Origin: an uncultured Draconibacterium sp.
Lineage (GTDB): Bacteria; Bacteroidota; Bacteroidia; Bacteroidales; Prolixibacteraceae
DNA length: 64,000 nt
Assembly: GCF_963675585.1 (NCBI RefSeq)
Contig: NZ_OY776414.1
Location: 3,885,001-3,949,000 of the forward strand
Direction: 5' to 3'
Shown here: one piece after another, positions 1 through 9,686 of the stretch
How positions within the stretch are numbered: the stretch's first letter is position 1
Layout of the letters: the number at the start of each line of letters is the position of its first letter
Notes under the pieces: generated by a model
What the model was told of the DNA's origin: nothing
The model's database searches: none
What the model saw: only the letters and a program-made list of their open reading frames with translations
Position numbers and translations under genes: made by a program

Positions 1-2
1 TG

Positions 3-2123
3 GCAAAAAACCAACAAAATACTTCAGACGAACAAAACATATTGAGTTTGCTTCCTCCGGTAAAAGTGGCAAATATGGCATTCGAAAATGCAGGTCAGTT
101 TAACTTTTCAAAAACAACCGACTGGTTGCCTGAAATTCCCTCCTATTCGTACGGAGCTTCATTTGTGGATTTAGACAACGACGGCGATCTTGATTACATT
201 ACAAACAACTTTAACGATGAAGCATTTATTTTCAGAAACAATACCTGCGAACAAGCCACCTACAATGCGAATTACTTAAAGATTAAATTAATCGGAAAAC
301 CTCAAAATACAATGGCAGTAGGAGCGCTGGTGGAGTTGTGGCAAGATGGGAAATACCAGATTTCTGAACACTTTTTGTCGCGTGGATATGCTTCATCGGT
401 AGAACCTGTAATTCATTTTGGATTGCCTGCAGGTAGTCCGGTCGACTCTGTTGTTATCAGCTGGCCATCCACAACAAATGTTTCGGTACTTAAAAATATT
501 GAACCCAACCAAACCATTGAAGTATTTGAATCAGCATCTGCACCGGCTTATAAAAAAAATGTATCTCATCCTCAGAAAGAAATGCTTTTCAGCAAACAAG
601 ACAGTTTGTTTGCTTACACGCACACTCAAAAAGACTTTATTGATTTTATGTTGGGGCAAAAAATAATACCTCACAAATTCTCTCAAATTGGCCCGATTAT
701 GGCGAAAGGTGATATCAATGGCGATGGTATAGAGGATATAATTATTGGTGCAAGCAATAACTTACCTACTAAAGTTTTTCTTAAAAATAAAAGCGGTTTT
801 GAAGAAACCAATATGGAAGGACTAAGCACATATAAAAATTTTACTGAAGCCGGATTTGCCATATTTGACGTGGACAATGACGGTGATAATGATATTGCGG
901 CCATTGCCGGTGGTTTGGAAACCCGGCGCGAAAGTCAAACACGAGATTATAGTTTTTTGGCTTCGCAACTAAATTTACAAGAAAAGGAAAACGATCTTAA
1001 ACATTTCATTTTTGTGAATGACGACAATCGTTTTATCAAAAAATCGCTTCCAGTCCCTCCGTTTATCGCTTCCGTTGTTGTTCCATTCGATTTTAACAAC
1101 GATGGCTCCACCGATCTTTTTATTGGCTCGCGGGTACAAAAAGACCGTTTCCCTTTTGCTCACAACTCCTGGCTGATATACAATCACAATGGTAACTTTT
1201 CGGTGGATGCCAATTCAGAATTGAATCTTGGAATGGTAACCGATGCCATTGTAACTGATTACAACAACGATGGATGGAACGACTTACTCGTTACGCGAGA
1301 GTTTAATTCAGTTGTCCTTCTTAAAAATCAAAATGGAGAAAAACTAATTCCACAATCCATTCCCGCATTAGACGAAAAACACGGTTTTTGGTACACCGCT
1401 GCAGCCGGTGATTTTGACATGGATGGTGACGACGATTATATTATCGGGAACATTGGCGACAATAACAATTTTATTGCAAGCAACAAATACCCTCTAAATC
1501 TTTATGTTATGGATGTGGACAACAACCGGATTATAGATCCGATACGTACAGCATTCTGTAAAAACATGAAGGGTAAGATGAAAGAATTTCCGGTTAATTA
1601 TTTAGACGAACTAACTGAACAATCGAGCTATTTTAAACGGAGGTTTACAAGTTACAAATCATTTAGCCACACAACTTTCAATAAATTATTTGATAAAAAT
1701 GCATCAAAGGACATATACATGAAACTGTATGCAAATACAAGTTCAAGTTTTGTATTATGGAACCATGAAGGACAGTTCGTATGGGAAAAACTGCCTGTTG
1801 AATTTCAAACCTCGCCAGTTACTAAAATAATTGTTGAAGATTTTAACGACGATGATATTCCGGATGTTGTGCTGGGAGGAAATGATTACACCTGGGATGT
1901 TGGCACCGGAATTTATGATGCCAACAAAGGACTTTTATTGATTAACAAGGGAAAATCAGAAGGTGATTTTAACTCGACATTTAAAGTATTAAAACCAAAT
2001 GAAAGTGGAATCCTTCTGCAAGGGATGCTTGAATCGTTGTTGTATTTTGAGGGAAATCCTTCACTGCTTGTGTGCGGTTTTAACCGCTCAGAAACTCAGG
2101 TTTACAAACTGAACCAGAAATAA
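3..2123 (+). CDS. FG-GAP/VCBS repeat protein with internal ASPIC/UnbV domain (5' end outside window)
   Basis: The frame is open from the window edge, so the N-terminus lies upstream. The visible ~700 residues begin near the end of a first FG-GAP array (FVDLDNDGDLDYI), followed by an ASPIC/UnbV domain at about nt 270-530 (SSVEPVIHFGLPAG, then VDSVVISWPS) and a second set of calcium-loop repeats of the DxDxDGxxD type (GDINGDGIEDIIIG, FDVDNDGDNDIA, FDMDGDDDYIIG). Order and length match the C-terminal two thirds of the ~1100-aa lipoproteins at 20940-24221 and 24190-27510, so about 400 residues are probably missing, including the leader. These proteins are predicted extracytoplasmic beta-propellers; their ligands are unknown. 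It converges on the radical SAM gene with a 21-nt gap, so it belongs to a different transcript from the minus-strand block although it is the same family. Confidence 0.85.
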   Translation, partial: AKNQQNTSDEQNILSLLPPVKVANMAFENAGQFNFSKTTDWLPEIPSYSYGASFVDLDNDGDLDYITNNFNDEAFIFRNNTCEQATYNANYLKIKLIGKPQNTMAVGALVELWQDGKYQISEHFLSRGYASSVEPVIHFGLPAGSPVDSVVISWPSTTNVSVLKNIEPNQTIEVFESASAPAYKKNVSHPQKEMLFSKQDSLFAYTHTQKDFIDFMLGQKIIPHKFSQIGPIMAKGDINGDGIEDIIIGASNNLPTKVFLKNKSGFEETNMEGLSTYKNFTEAGFAIFDVDNDGDNDIAAIAGGLETRRESQTRDYSFLASQLNLQEKENDLKHFIFVNDDNRFIKKSLPVPPFIASVVVPFDFNNDGSTDLFIGSRVQKDRFPFAHNSWLIYNHNGNFSVDANSELNLGMVTDAIVTDYNNDGWNDLLVTREFNSVVLLKNQNGEKLIPQSIPALDEKHGFWYTAAAGDFDMDGDDDYIIGNIGDNNNFIASNKYPLNLYVMDVDNNRIIDPIRTAFCKNMKGKMKEFPVNYLDELTEQSSYFKRRFTSYKSFSHTTFNKLFDKNASKDIYMKLYANTSSSFVLWNHEGQFVWEKLPVEFQTSPVTKIIVEDFNDDDIPDVVLGGNDYTWDVGTGIYDANKGLLLINKGKSEGDFNSTFKVLKPNESGILLQGMLESLLYFEGNPSLLVCGFNRSETQVYKLNQK

Positions 2124-2144
2124 ACCATTTTAAAGAAAGCGCAT

Positions 2145-3089
2145 TTAATTGCAGGTGCAAACGATTCTTTCCTGAAGACTTTGCGTAAGATTTATTTCAT
2201 TTAAGCGGCGTTTCCTTGCATCAAAACAAGTGTTGCAGGTCGAGAAGTTTTCCAAATCCCATAGGTCGGCAAAAACGCGCCCGGCAGTTAAATTAATCCC
2301 GTAGTCCAAAACATCTTCGAGCATTTTTAGGCTTGGAAGTGTTAACTGCCCCTGTTCCTGCAAAAAATCGGTGGATCCGTTTCCTGTACGAAGTGGAATA
2401 ACAATAACACACTCAACACCCGATTCAAAAGCAAAATCAATTGACTTTTTTGCCCACTCCTCGCTTTCTTCGGGCGATAAAAAAGGCAAGGAAAGTAAAA
2501 CAAAGGCACGCGATTGAATTTTATTCCGATGAAGAAAATCAATGCCATTTCGAAAGTCATCCAGTGTCATTCGTTTATTTAGCATTGGCAGAATTTTCGG
2601 GTGCGCTGTCTCCAAACCAACTGCTACCTGTAATTCAGCATCCAGCATTTCATTAAACTCCAAAACTCTTTCATCGATAAATTTGGTATGACTTTCAACA
2701 ATTACGGTTTCAAACGATTTTAAATGTGCCGCTATTTTGGGATAATCTTTTCGCGGAATGGCGCCCCCATCGAAAAAGCTACCACTGTTGTACAATTTTA
2801 TGTGTTTAACCGGCGGCATTCTTTCCAAAGCCCATTCAATTTGTGCAGGAATAGCTCCCGGCGGAACCGGTTCGTCGCTTGTGTTTTTCCACAAATCGCA
2901 CATCAGGCAATGAAACGGGCACTCCTTATTGGTAAGGAAAATGGTGCCCGTATTTTCAATTTTGCCTGTTAATGTTCTTTCCGGTTCAATTTCCCAGCCA
3001 TAGGGCTTGTACCAGTCAACTTTGTTTTTGGATCCCCGCTTGTCGAGTATCCACTTGTCGTTAAAATGCGCTGGTAGTTTACTGTTCAT
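2145..3089 (-). CDS. Radical SAM protein
   Basis: A 314-aa radical SAM enzyme. The cluster motif CX3CX2C is at about residues 57-64 (CPFHCLMC), near the N-terminus as usual. A TIM-barrel-like core with conserved ETAHPKILPMLNKR and VIVIPLRTGNGS segments follows. The C-terminus carries extra cysteines (CNTC, then CTCN as the last residues) that could hold an auxiliary cluster; that is inference. The ATG at 3089 is preferred to an in-frame start at 3170 because it leaves an 11-nt overlap with the upstream asparagine-synthetase-like gene, a translational-coupling arrangement, and the extra 27 residues look unlike a folded start. Substrate unknown. It is the last gene of the minus-strand block. 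Coupling to an amide-forming enzyme suggests a modified peptide or amino acid product. Confidence 0.8.
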   Translation of the reverse strand: MNSKLPAHFNDKWILDKRGSKNKVDWYKPYGWEIEPERTLTGKIENTGTIFLTNKECPFHCLMCDLWKNTSDEPVPPGAIPAQIEWALERMPPVKHIKLYNSGSFFDGGAIPRKDYPKIAAHLKSFETVIVESHTKFIDERVLEFNEMLDAELQVAVGLETAHPKILPMLNKRMTLDDFRNGIDFLHRNKIQSRAFVLLSLPFLSPEESEEWAKKSIDFAFESGVECVIVIPLRTGNGSTDFLQEQGQLTLPSLKMLEDVLDYGINLTAGRVFADLWDLENFSTCNTCFDARKRRLNEINLTQSLQERIVCTCN

Positions 3090-4410
3090 ATTTCGAAAGG
3101 AATACTTTTCGGTAGTCCATTTCTTTATCCGGGAAATGCTTTTTAAAATCGGTTTTGCTGGCTGCACCATGCTGGAAACGTCGTTTTTCGAAAACAGGCA
3201 TATCCATGCCGGTAACTGCTTTTACACCATGTGCAACAATTTGTCCTTTTAAATCATACAGTTTCTGATGATCCCAATCGGTTAAATCAATAAACGGAAT
3301 TCCTTCTGAAATTTCGATAACATTGGGCAGTGTATACGGGCTGAAACCCTCGAAATCCAATACATCGCCAGTTGCATAGGTACGCATATAACCACGGCTT
3401 AATCCACCCGAATACGTAAGCGAATGTTTGATCGAATGCACACCCCAACCTTCGTGATACAACATCAGGTTATTCAACACACTTCGAATGGTCAACTCCG
3501 GATTTTCTTCAATCGGATAATCCTTTAAGTTTTCATCGCCACCGTCGCCGTCCAGTATGTATTTCCACTCCGGATAACGCGAACGAATGCCTCTCATCAG
3601 CGCTAAATTCATGGTTGCCGATTCAATATCCAGTGGTTTGTAGTCTTCAACAATGTTTACTGCTTCCTGCCAGTTTAATGCAGTGTAATCAAGTTCAATC
3701 GGCTCCAAAAACAAATCAAGATCGAGGGCTTCCAAAAACTTACGGGCTTGCATTAAATCGGCACCATCACCATCAATGGAAAGTGTAAATGCTTTTAAAC
3801 GCGAAGGACTTTCGCCCAATTCTTTCAATGCATGATACGTAAGAAGAAAAACAGAACCACTGTCGATCCCGGCAGAAAAAGTAACTCCAATAGGGCCGGT
3901 TTTTGCGCGGTTTTGCAACCATTTTTTTATTTCGTTGTACACGGCTCCAATGTATGCCTCGCCAATTTGTTCAACAGTGCTGTTTTTGTATTTGTTGCGC
4001 TGTGGTGTAAAAAAGCGGTCGTACACCGGACTTGGATCGGGACAACCCAGCAACTCTATTTTGGTGATGTAGTGCGCCGGTGCCATGCGTGTATACGAAG
4101 GATGAAACTGGTCATCCATACCTTCTTCTTTCAGGTAATCAAAAATAGTATCGATACGTTCAGCAATAATCAACTGCGGCCCAATCGGACGTTTGGCTAT
4201 AAAATACCTCAACGGACGCCCGATGGAACGTGCCAGGCGAATCGACTTTCCTTCAACCGAAACGATCGCAAATTGCCCGTCAATATTCCGGATTCCTTCT
4301 AAATCTCCATCTTTTACCAACTGAACTGCCTCTTCATAACTCATGTTATAAATGATATTTTTTTCTTTATCAGTCAGATCAATTACTTTGCTTATGTATT
4401 GAAATTCCAT
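3079..4410 (-). CDS. Asparagine synthetase-like amidotransferase lacking the glutaminase cysteine
   Basis: A 443-aa protein with the AsnB C-terminal ATP-pyrophosphatase domain: the PP-loop variant SAGIDSG is at residues 179-185, with DGDGGDEN further on. The N-terminal ~125 residues resemble a degenerate Ntn-glutaminase half (GQFAIVS, RSIGRPLRYF), but the sequence starts MEFQ, with no Cys at position 2, so it should not hydrolyse glutamine. It is shorter than ordinary AsnB (~550-620 aa). Family members without the cysteine include beta-lactam synthetase and lasso-peptide cyclases, which adenylate a carboxylate and close an amide. The gene overlaps the radical SAM gene by 11 nt and follows the 4431-6089 ASPIC gene by 20 nt. 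An ammonia-dependent asparagine synthetase is possible but less likely in this setting. Confidence 0.8.
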   Translation of the reverse strand: MEFQYISKVIDLTDKEKNIIYNMSYEEAVQLVKDGDLEGIRNIDGQFAIVSVEGKSIRLARSIGRPLRYFIAKRPIGPQLIIAERIDTIFDYLKEEGMDDQFHPSYTRMAPAHYITKIELLGCPDPSPVYDRFFTPQRNKYKNSTVEQIGEAYIGAVYNEIKKWLQNRAKTGPIGVTFSAGIDSGSVFLLTYHALKELGESPSRLKAFTLSIDGDGADLMQARKFLEALDLDLFLEPIELDYTALNWQEAVNIVEDYKPLDIESATMNLALMRGIRSRYPEWKYILDGDGGDENLKDYPIEENPELTIRSVLNNLMLYHEGWGVHSIKHSLTYSGGLSRGYMRTYATGDVLDFEGFSPYTLPNVIEISEGIPFIDLTDWDHQKLYDLKGQIVAHGVKAVTGMDMPVFEKRRFQHGAASKTDFKKHFPDKEMDYRKVFLSKYEQ

Positions 4411-4430
4411 ACTATATTATGTTTTAAATA

Positions 4431-6089
4431 TTACTTTTTTGTAATTCCTTTTCCCTGTTTCAGGATTTGGTATTTATCTGTAACTAAATTTTTAAACACT
4501 TCGGTTTTACCATCCGACCACTTCACTTCCAGCTCATTCACCTTGTTAACATTTCCTAGTCCAATGTGAATTCGAGGATCGCTGTTCGAAAGGTAAGCAT
4601 TGGTCCACTGGTTGATAAATACTCGATCTTTGCCACCAACTGTTAACGAAACCCGGGCAGCAATCGCCGACGCCGGGCCGTTTTCGCCTACCAGTTTTAA
4701 TCCCAGCCAGTGGTTATTATTTGTGCCATTGTTTTTCATTAAAGCCGGTTCTCCTTTTAAATCAACATGAGAAATAAGAATATCCATATTTCCATCATTG
4801 TCGTAATCAAGAACAACCAGTCCCCGGCCCGATCGTTTGGTAGTAAAATACGAACCGTTTTCTTTTCCAACGTCTTTAAATCGGCCGGTTCCATCATTTT
4901 CGAGTAATACCGGATATTGCAAAATCAGTTCTTCTGCGGTACCATTTGCCGAAACAATGTCCAAATCGCCGTCGTTATCAAAATCAACAAAAGCTGTTCC
5001 CCAACTTCCTTTCCCTGAAAAGGAGGCAGCAACACCGCTCACTTCGGTAACATCCTCATAAAATCCATTTCCAAGATTCCGGTATAAAGCACCGTATTTT
5101 AAATCGCCCACCAAAATATCCAGATCGCCGTCGTTATCAATGTCACCAATGGTTCCGTGCATCGAACCGGTTGGCTGGCCATGACTGTTTACTGCCACTC
5201 CCCGCTCAATTCCTATTTCGCGGTAGTTGCCATTTTCATTGCTGAACAAGAAATTTTTCTGATGATCGTTGGCTTGAAGAATGTCCATATCGCCGTCGTT
5301 ATCAAAATCGTAAACCGTAAGTCCCATACATTTTGAATCGGGATAAAACAGTTTGTTTTTGGCACTTACATCCTTAAAACTACCATCGGCTTGCTGCTCG
5401 TATAACATGGATGCCTGCCCTTTGTATTCCGAAGGATGCGGCATCATCCCGGGAGTTTGTGTTGAAATGTATTCAGGATCGAAAGCCAAAAAATTACCAA
5501 CCATGGCATCCAAACGGTTGTCGTTGTTATAATCCCAGAACGAAACTCCAATGCTCCATTTTGTAAACCCGTTCAACTCAGCTGGGCCTTCCAAACCCAA
5601 TTTGCCTGTAATATCGGTAAAAGTGCCGTCGCCGTTGTTGTGGTAGAAAATATTTGGTCCGTAATTCAGCAAAAACAAATCATCAAAACCATCTTTGTCA
5701 ATGTCGATTGCACCGGCGGCCATGCTCCAGTGCCGATCGTCAACACCTGCTTTTACCGCCATTTCGGTAAAAGTGCCGTCGCCATTGTTTTTATACAATT
5801 CGTTGGGTGTGTTACTAAATTCCTTGCCGTCTTCCGTTGAAATACCGTCCAGATAGGTTCCATTCATCAGGTAAATATCCATCAATCCATCGTTGTTAAA
5901 ATCAAAAACAGTAATTCCGGAGCCACTACTTTCAACTATATTTACATAGGTGTGGTCTCCAAAATTGTACACAAAATCAATTCCTGCACTTTTTGTAACA
6001 TCTGTAAAAACTTCGGATTTTTTTTGTGCAAAAATCAATGTTGGGGAGAAAATCAAAAACAGGATAAAAAAGAACTTACTTTTTTTCAT
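4431..6089 (-). CDS. CRTAC1-type secreted protein (FG-GAP repeats, C-terminal ASPIC/UnbV)
   Basis: A 552-aa exported protein. The ATG at 6089 gives a standard signal peptide (MKKSKFFFILFLIF, cleavage after FAQ); the in-frame ATG at 6104 adds five uninformative residues. About seven FG-GAP/VCBS repeats with calcium loops follow (VFDFNNDGLMDIYLMNG, AIDIDKDGFDDLFLLN, VYDFDNDGDMDILQAN, FVDFDNDGDLDIVSAN). The ASPIC/UnbV domain closes the protein (NHWLGLKLVGENG, then DPRIHIGLGNVNKVNELEVKW). This is the short CRTAC1 architecture, seen again at 16754-18445. It overlaps the upstream TPR/ASPIC gene by 14 nt, so the two are probably translated together. Predicted periplasmic or surface beta-propeller with unknown ligand. 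Confidence 0.87.
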   Translation of the reverse strand: MKKSKFFFILFLIFSPTLIFAQKKSEVFTDVTKSAGIDFVYNFGDHTYVNIVESSGSGITVFDFNNDGLMDIYLMNGTYLDGISTEDGKEFSNTPNELYKNNGDGTFTEMAVKAGVDDRHWSMAAGAIDIDKDGFDDLFLLNYGPNIFYHNNGDGTFTDITGKLGLEGPAELNGFTKWSIGVSFWDYNNDNRLDAMVGNFLAFDPEYISTQTPGMMPHPSEYKGQASMLYEQQADGSFKDVSAKNKLFYPDSKCMGLTVYDFDNDGDMDILQANDHQKNFLFSNENGNYREIGIERGVAVNSHGQPTGSMHGTIGDIDNDGDLDILVGDLKYGALYRNLGNGFYEDVTEVSGVAASFSGKGSWGTAFVDFDNDGDLDIVSANGTAEELILQYPVLLENDGTGRFKDVGKENGSYFTTKRSGRGLVVLDYDNDGNMDILISHVDLKGEPALMKNNGTNNNHWLGLKLVGENGPASAIAARVSLTVGGKDRVFINQWTNAYLSNSDPRIHIGLGNVNKVNELEVKWSDGKTEVFKNLVTDKYQILKQGKGITKK

Positions 6090-9000
6090 TGCTGTACACT
6101 TCATCTTTAATAAAATTGCGGTAGTTTTCGGTTGTAACTACTCTGTTGTTGTATTTACTGTGGTATTGTTTTAAGTCTTCATCATCCGGATAAACGTCTT
6201 CCGCCAGTGGCGGATAATTTTTCATTCCGTGATAGGGCAAAGGTTCCACCTGGTTTCCAAAAGCTGTATTTAAATCGCCGTCTTTTACCCAACCTACACT
6301 ATGAATAAAGAAATCGCGGGTCCAGCCTTCGGGCAATTCAGGCAAATCACCTGCATTAAATTCGATGGAAGTTTCATCTCCGGCATTGGAAATTATGTAT
6401 TGATTATCCGACGCAAGCAACAAAGGCAGCACATCGCCGTAACGTGTGTAATTTCCGGTAAGATCAACCCATTTTGTATTTGTGTCCACATCGTAATAGT
6501 CGAACCAGTGCGGCCCGTAACGACCTCCCTTTCGGTACGAACGCGAAAATCCGCGGTAGTGAATATCGGCCGAAACAGGATCGAGGATGGTTGTGGTAAC
6601 CGGAATATCGTTGCTTACATTTGAGAAGAAAATATAATCCCAGTAAATTTCCATATTGGTTAAAATCCGCACCCGGTGATCGGCACTTAAAAATTTATCA
6701 GACAGATCAATAATTACAGTTTTGTCTTTCCCCATAGGGAAGCCCACATTTTTTAGTACAGTTTGCCATTCTCCTTTCGAATTTACAACCTGAATAACAG
6801 GCGAAACAACCTCAATGGCATTTGATTGCGACAAAGCCGCGTTGATACTGGCATCGGTAGGAAATATCCAGCCTTTTAAAAACAGGTGTAACTTATTTGT
6901 ACTTGTATTCTTTTCCGGGCTGAGTGTAAGAGTATGCATTTCGGTTAATCCCTGGTATTTATCTGAGTTAAATCCTGCCAGATAATTGTCATCCTCTTTT
7001 TCGATAAACGAAAGAACATCGTTTCCGTCCTGATCGATTGCACATACAGGTAATTTTTTCTCGGAAACGGTGTACAGTTTGTAACCGGGAAATGGTGGCG
7101 GGCCAAATTGTTCAGGTACAAAAACATCGGTATTTGCAGGATGATCGGCAACAGCCAAACGTACCCGGTCCATATAAATGGTTTCCCACAATTCGGAGGT
7201 GATCCGGATGGAATATTTGCCCTCTTTCTCTTTTAGAAATTTACCCGGTATTTTAATGTAATCATCCGATGCATCGGCAAAAGCATAAGCTGTATTTTCT
7301 CCCATAATTCCGAGAGGCATCCCCAGCGCACTTCTCCATGTAATGTCTTTTACCAGTTGGTATTCATTTCCGTTCCAGGCATATACAAACGGACACGATC
7401 CTTTTAATGTCTGCGCCTCAATGAGCGCCTGATCTACGCCGGGTCGGAATATATTTTGCGGCACACCGTTGGTCCAAGTTATACGAATGATATCGGCATT
7501 TTTTCGGTGTCCCAATCCAAAATGTACACCGGGACTGGTTACTACCTGAGTTTGGTATAAATCGCCGCTTCGCATTTCTACCTTCGCACCAATTCCAAAA
7601 TGATTATTTTTGGCGCTACCGGTGCGTAAACCCACCAGTTTCATGTCCACATAATGATTGATGTTTCCACCGTCGTTACGCAACAGTAGCAGACCTCCGT
7701 TTACACCGGCAAGTAAAATATCAATGTCGCCATCGTCGTTGTAATCAAACAGTTCAATCTGCCGTGCCGATTTTACATTTTCAGGAAGTAGATGCGATAC
7801 GTCAGCGAATTCACCCGGAGCTTCATTGTGGTACAAAAACAAACCCCGAGCGCCTTCAACTGTTGAATTTCCGGCAATTATTATATCCTGGTATCCATCG
7901 TTATCAAAATCAAAAAACCGAACATCGGTGGTTTTTACTTTTGCGAGCGAGCCAAACATTTTTGACACCCCTTTTAAAGCGCCAAACTGTGCATTCCCGT
8001 GGTTTTGAAAGATGGCAATTTCCCCCGGAGTTTCGGAAGTAACAAAGAAATCGAGAAAACCATCGTTATTTATATCGGCCACATCAATGGCAGTGCCGGG
8101 AATGGCTTCAGACAAACCACATTCTTCGGAAACATTTTTGAAAATTCCCTGCCGCTGATTCGAAAACAGAAAAGTCCCGCTTGCTCCGGTAAGCAACAAA
8201 TCAATATCATCGTCGTCATCGAAATCGCCAAAAGCAGCATCTTTAAAAGGCTCATCAGAAGGAATTCCGGTTTTTTCAATCAGATCGGTAAAAGTGCCGT
8301 CCATATTGTTTCGGAAGAGCTGATTGCCGGTTTTGTTCATCTGAAATAAATCCAGGTCGCCGTCGTGGTCGTAATCAAAAAACAAAGCTTTGGCTCCACC
8401 TGTGCGATTGCCAATACCTGAATTTTCGCTTACATTTTTAAACATCCCCTGATCTGCATTTCGGTACAAAATATCACCCTTTTCATTCAGAATGTATAAA
8501 TCCAGAAAACCATCGTTGTCGTAGTCAATAAAAGTTGCAGCCGCCTCATTTCCGGTATGATCCATTCCAACATTTGCGGCCACATCGGTAAAGCGCCCCA
8601 TCTCGTTATTGTATAAATGATGCTTAAACGAGCTGCTTGCCTCATCGTAGCCTGCGGTGTAAATATCAATGTCGCCATCGCCATCGTAGTCGGCAACTTC
8701 CACATGACTTAAAACACCATTTTGGCTTGCATTTGTTTCAGAAACAAGCGGCAGATTTATCCCTGCCGAAGCACTTACTTCTTTAAATACAATTACATCG
8801 AGGTACGATTTTGCTTCCACATCCTGCACAATCAAATCCTTGTTGTACTCGATCAGCGGAAAGCCAATTAAATTACCTCCCGGCCCTTTTAACTCCATTA
8901 TTCCGGCCTGGTAGGGCGAAGTAACTTTTAGGTAATTGTGAAAAATAGTAAACTGTATTTTGGCATTTTGAATGTCTCCTTTTCGTAAATAATCCAACGT

Positions 9001-9648
9001 AGCCGTATAATAATCGCGGGCTTCAATCGGAAATTCGGGAAACTCTTTTGCAATTTTTTCCAACCTTGCCAACGTACTGTCAGCCTGATTCTCCTTTAAA
9101 CCAATTTCGGTTAAACTTAACTGTGGAACTAAATTACCGGGAACTATTGCAGCCAGATTTGTGATACAGGCTTTTCTGTTTGCCTGCGACTCTGCATCAT
9201 TTGCCACTGAATACAATTCGGAAAGCATGTACAATACTTTTGCATGATTGGGCGCGTTTTTCAAGGCATCGTTTAAAACAGCAATGGCTTTTTCGCGATG
9301 GTTATCCATTTCGTAAATCGTAGCCAGAATAAGCTGTATATCTGCATCTTCAGCATCAATCTCCAGCGCGTGCTGAATTTGCTCTTCTGCCTCCGGATAT
9401 TTTCCCATACGCAAATAAGTAATACCAAGGTTGGCATATCCCAGGCGGTCTTCAGGAGCCAGTTTTACATATTTCAGAAACTCAGTTTCGGCCTCTTCCA
9501 GTTTAAACTCTTCCAGATAGGCAATTCCCATTGTTTGAGCCGTCATTAACTCAACAGCATCTTGTTTTTCTTTTTCGGCAGACGATTGACAGCCTGCTAA
9601 AAACACGAAAAACAGACCAAAAAGTAAAAAATAGTTTTGTTTAGTCAT
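6076..9648 (-). CDS. TPR-FG-GAP-ASPIC multidomain lipoprotein
   Basis: An 1190-aa lipoprotein. The ATG at 9648 gives a short leader and lipobox (FLAGC); a start at 9678 would bury it. Residues ~25-260 are TPR repeats (LGYANLGITYLRMGKYPEAEE, AKVLYMLSELYSVAND). Residues ~300-650 hold FG-GAP calcium repeats (VADYDGDGDIDIYTAG, FFDYDHDGDLDLFQMN). The ASPIC/UnbV domain is at ~660-735 (GVHFGLGHRKNADIIRITW). A further ~450 residues match no domain I recognise; they contain aromatic-rich segments such as GRYGPHWFDYYDVD. This is the largest protein of the block and the only ASPIC member with an N-terminal scaffold. It overlaps the downstream ASPIC gene and lies 38 nt after a binding-protein gene. A scaffold role on the membrane is inference. 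Confidence 0.85.
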   Translation of the reverse strand: MTKQNYFLLFGLFFVFLAGCQSSAEKEKQDAVELMTAQTMGIAYLEEFKLEEAETEFLKYVKLAPEDRLGYANLGITYLRMGKYPEAEEQIQHALEIDAEDADIQLILATIYEMDNHREKAIAVLNDALKNAPNHAKVLYMLSELYSVANDAESQANRKACITNLAAIVPGNLVPQLSLTEIGLKENQADSTLARLEKIAKEFPEFPIEARDYYTATLDYLRKGDIQNAKIQFTIFHNYLKVTSPYQAGIMELKGPGGNLIGFPLIEYNKDLIVQDVEAKSYLDVIVFKEVSASAGINLPLVSETNASQNGVLSHVEVADYDGDGDIDIYTAGYDEASSSFKHHLYNNEMGRFTDVAANVGMDHTGNEAAATFIDYDNDGFLDLYILNEKGDILYRNADQGMFKNVSENSGIGNRTGGAKALFFDYDHDGDLDLFQMNKTGNQLFRNNMDGTFTDLIEKTGIPSDEPFKDAAFGDFDDDDDIDLLLTGASGTFLFSNQRQGIFKNVSEECGLSEAIPGTAIDVADINNDGFLDFFVTSETPGEIAIFQNHGNAQFGALKGVSKMFGSLAKVKTTDVRFFDFDNDGYQDIIIAGNSTVEGARGLFLYHNEAPGEFADVSHLLPENVKSARQIELFDYNDDGDIDILLAGVNGGLLLLRNDGGNINHYVDMKLVGLRTGSAKNNHFGIGAKVEMRSGDLYQTQVVTSPGVHFGLGHRKNADIIRITWTNGVPQNIFRPGVDQALIEAQTLKGSCPFVYAWNGNEYQLVKDITWRSALGMPLGIMGENTAYAFADASDDYIKIPGKFLKEKEGKYSIRITSELWETIYMDRVRLAVADHPANTDVFVPEQFGPPPFPGYKLYTVSEKKLPVCAIDQDGNDVLSFIEKEDDNYLAGFNSDKYQGLTEMHTLTLSPEKNTSTNKLHLFLKGWIFPTDASINAALSQSNAIEVVSPVIQVVNSKGEWQTVLKNVGFPMGKDKTVIIDLSDKFLSADHRVRILTNMEIYWDYIFFSNVSNDIPVTTTILDPVSADIHYRGFSRSYRKGGRYGPHWFDYYDVDTNTKWVDLTGNYTRYGDVLPLLLASDNQYIISNAGDETSIEFNAGDLPELPEGWTRDFFIHSVGWVKDGDLNTAFGNQVEPLPYHGMKNYPPLAEDVYPDDEDLKQYHSKYNNRVVTTENYRNFIKDEVYSNEKK

Positions 9649-9686
9649 GATGTCAAATTTACAAGAAAATCGGAACATTTAAGGAT

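Noticed and set aside
3090-3170. 27-residue N-terminal extension of the radical SAM protein
   Set aside because: It lies entirely inside the asparagine-synthetase-like gene; the ATG at 3089 gives an 11-nt coupling overlap and a natural start.
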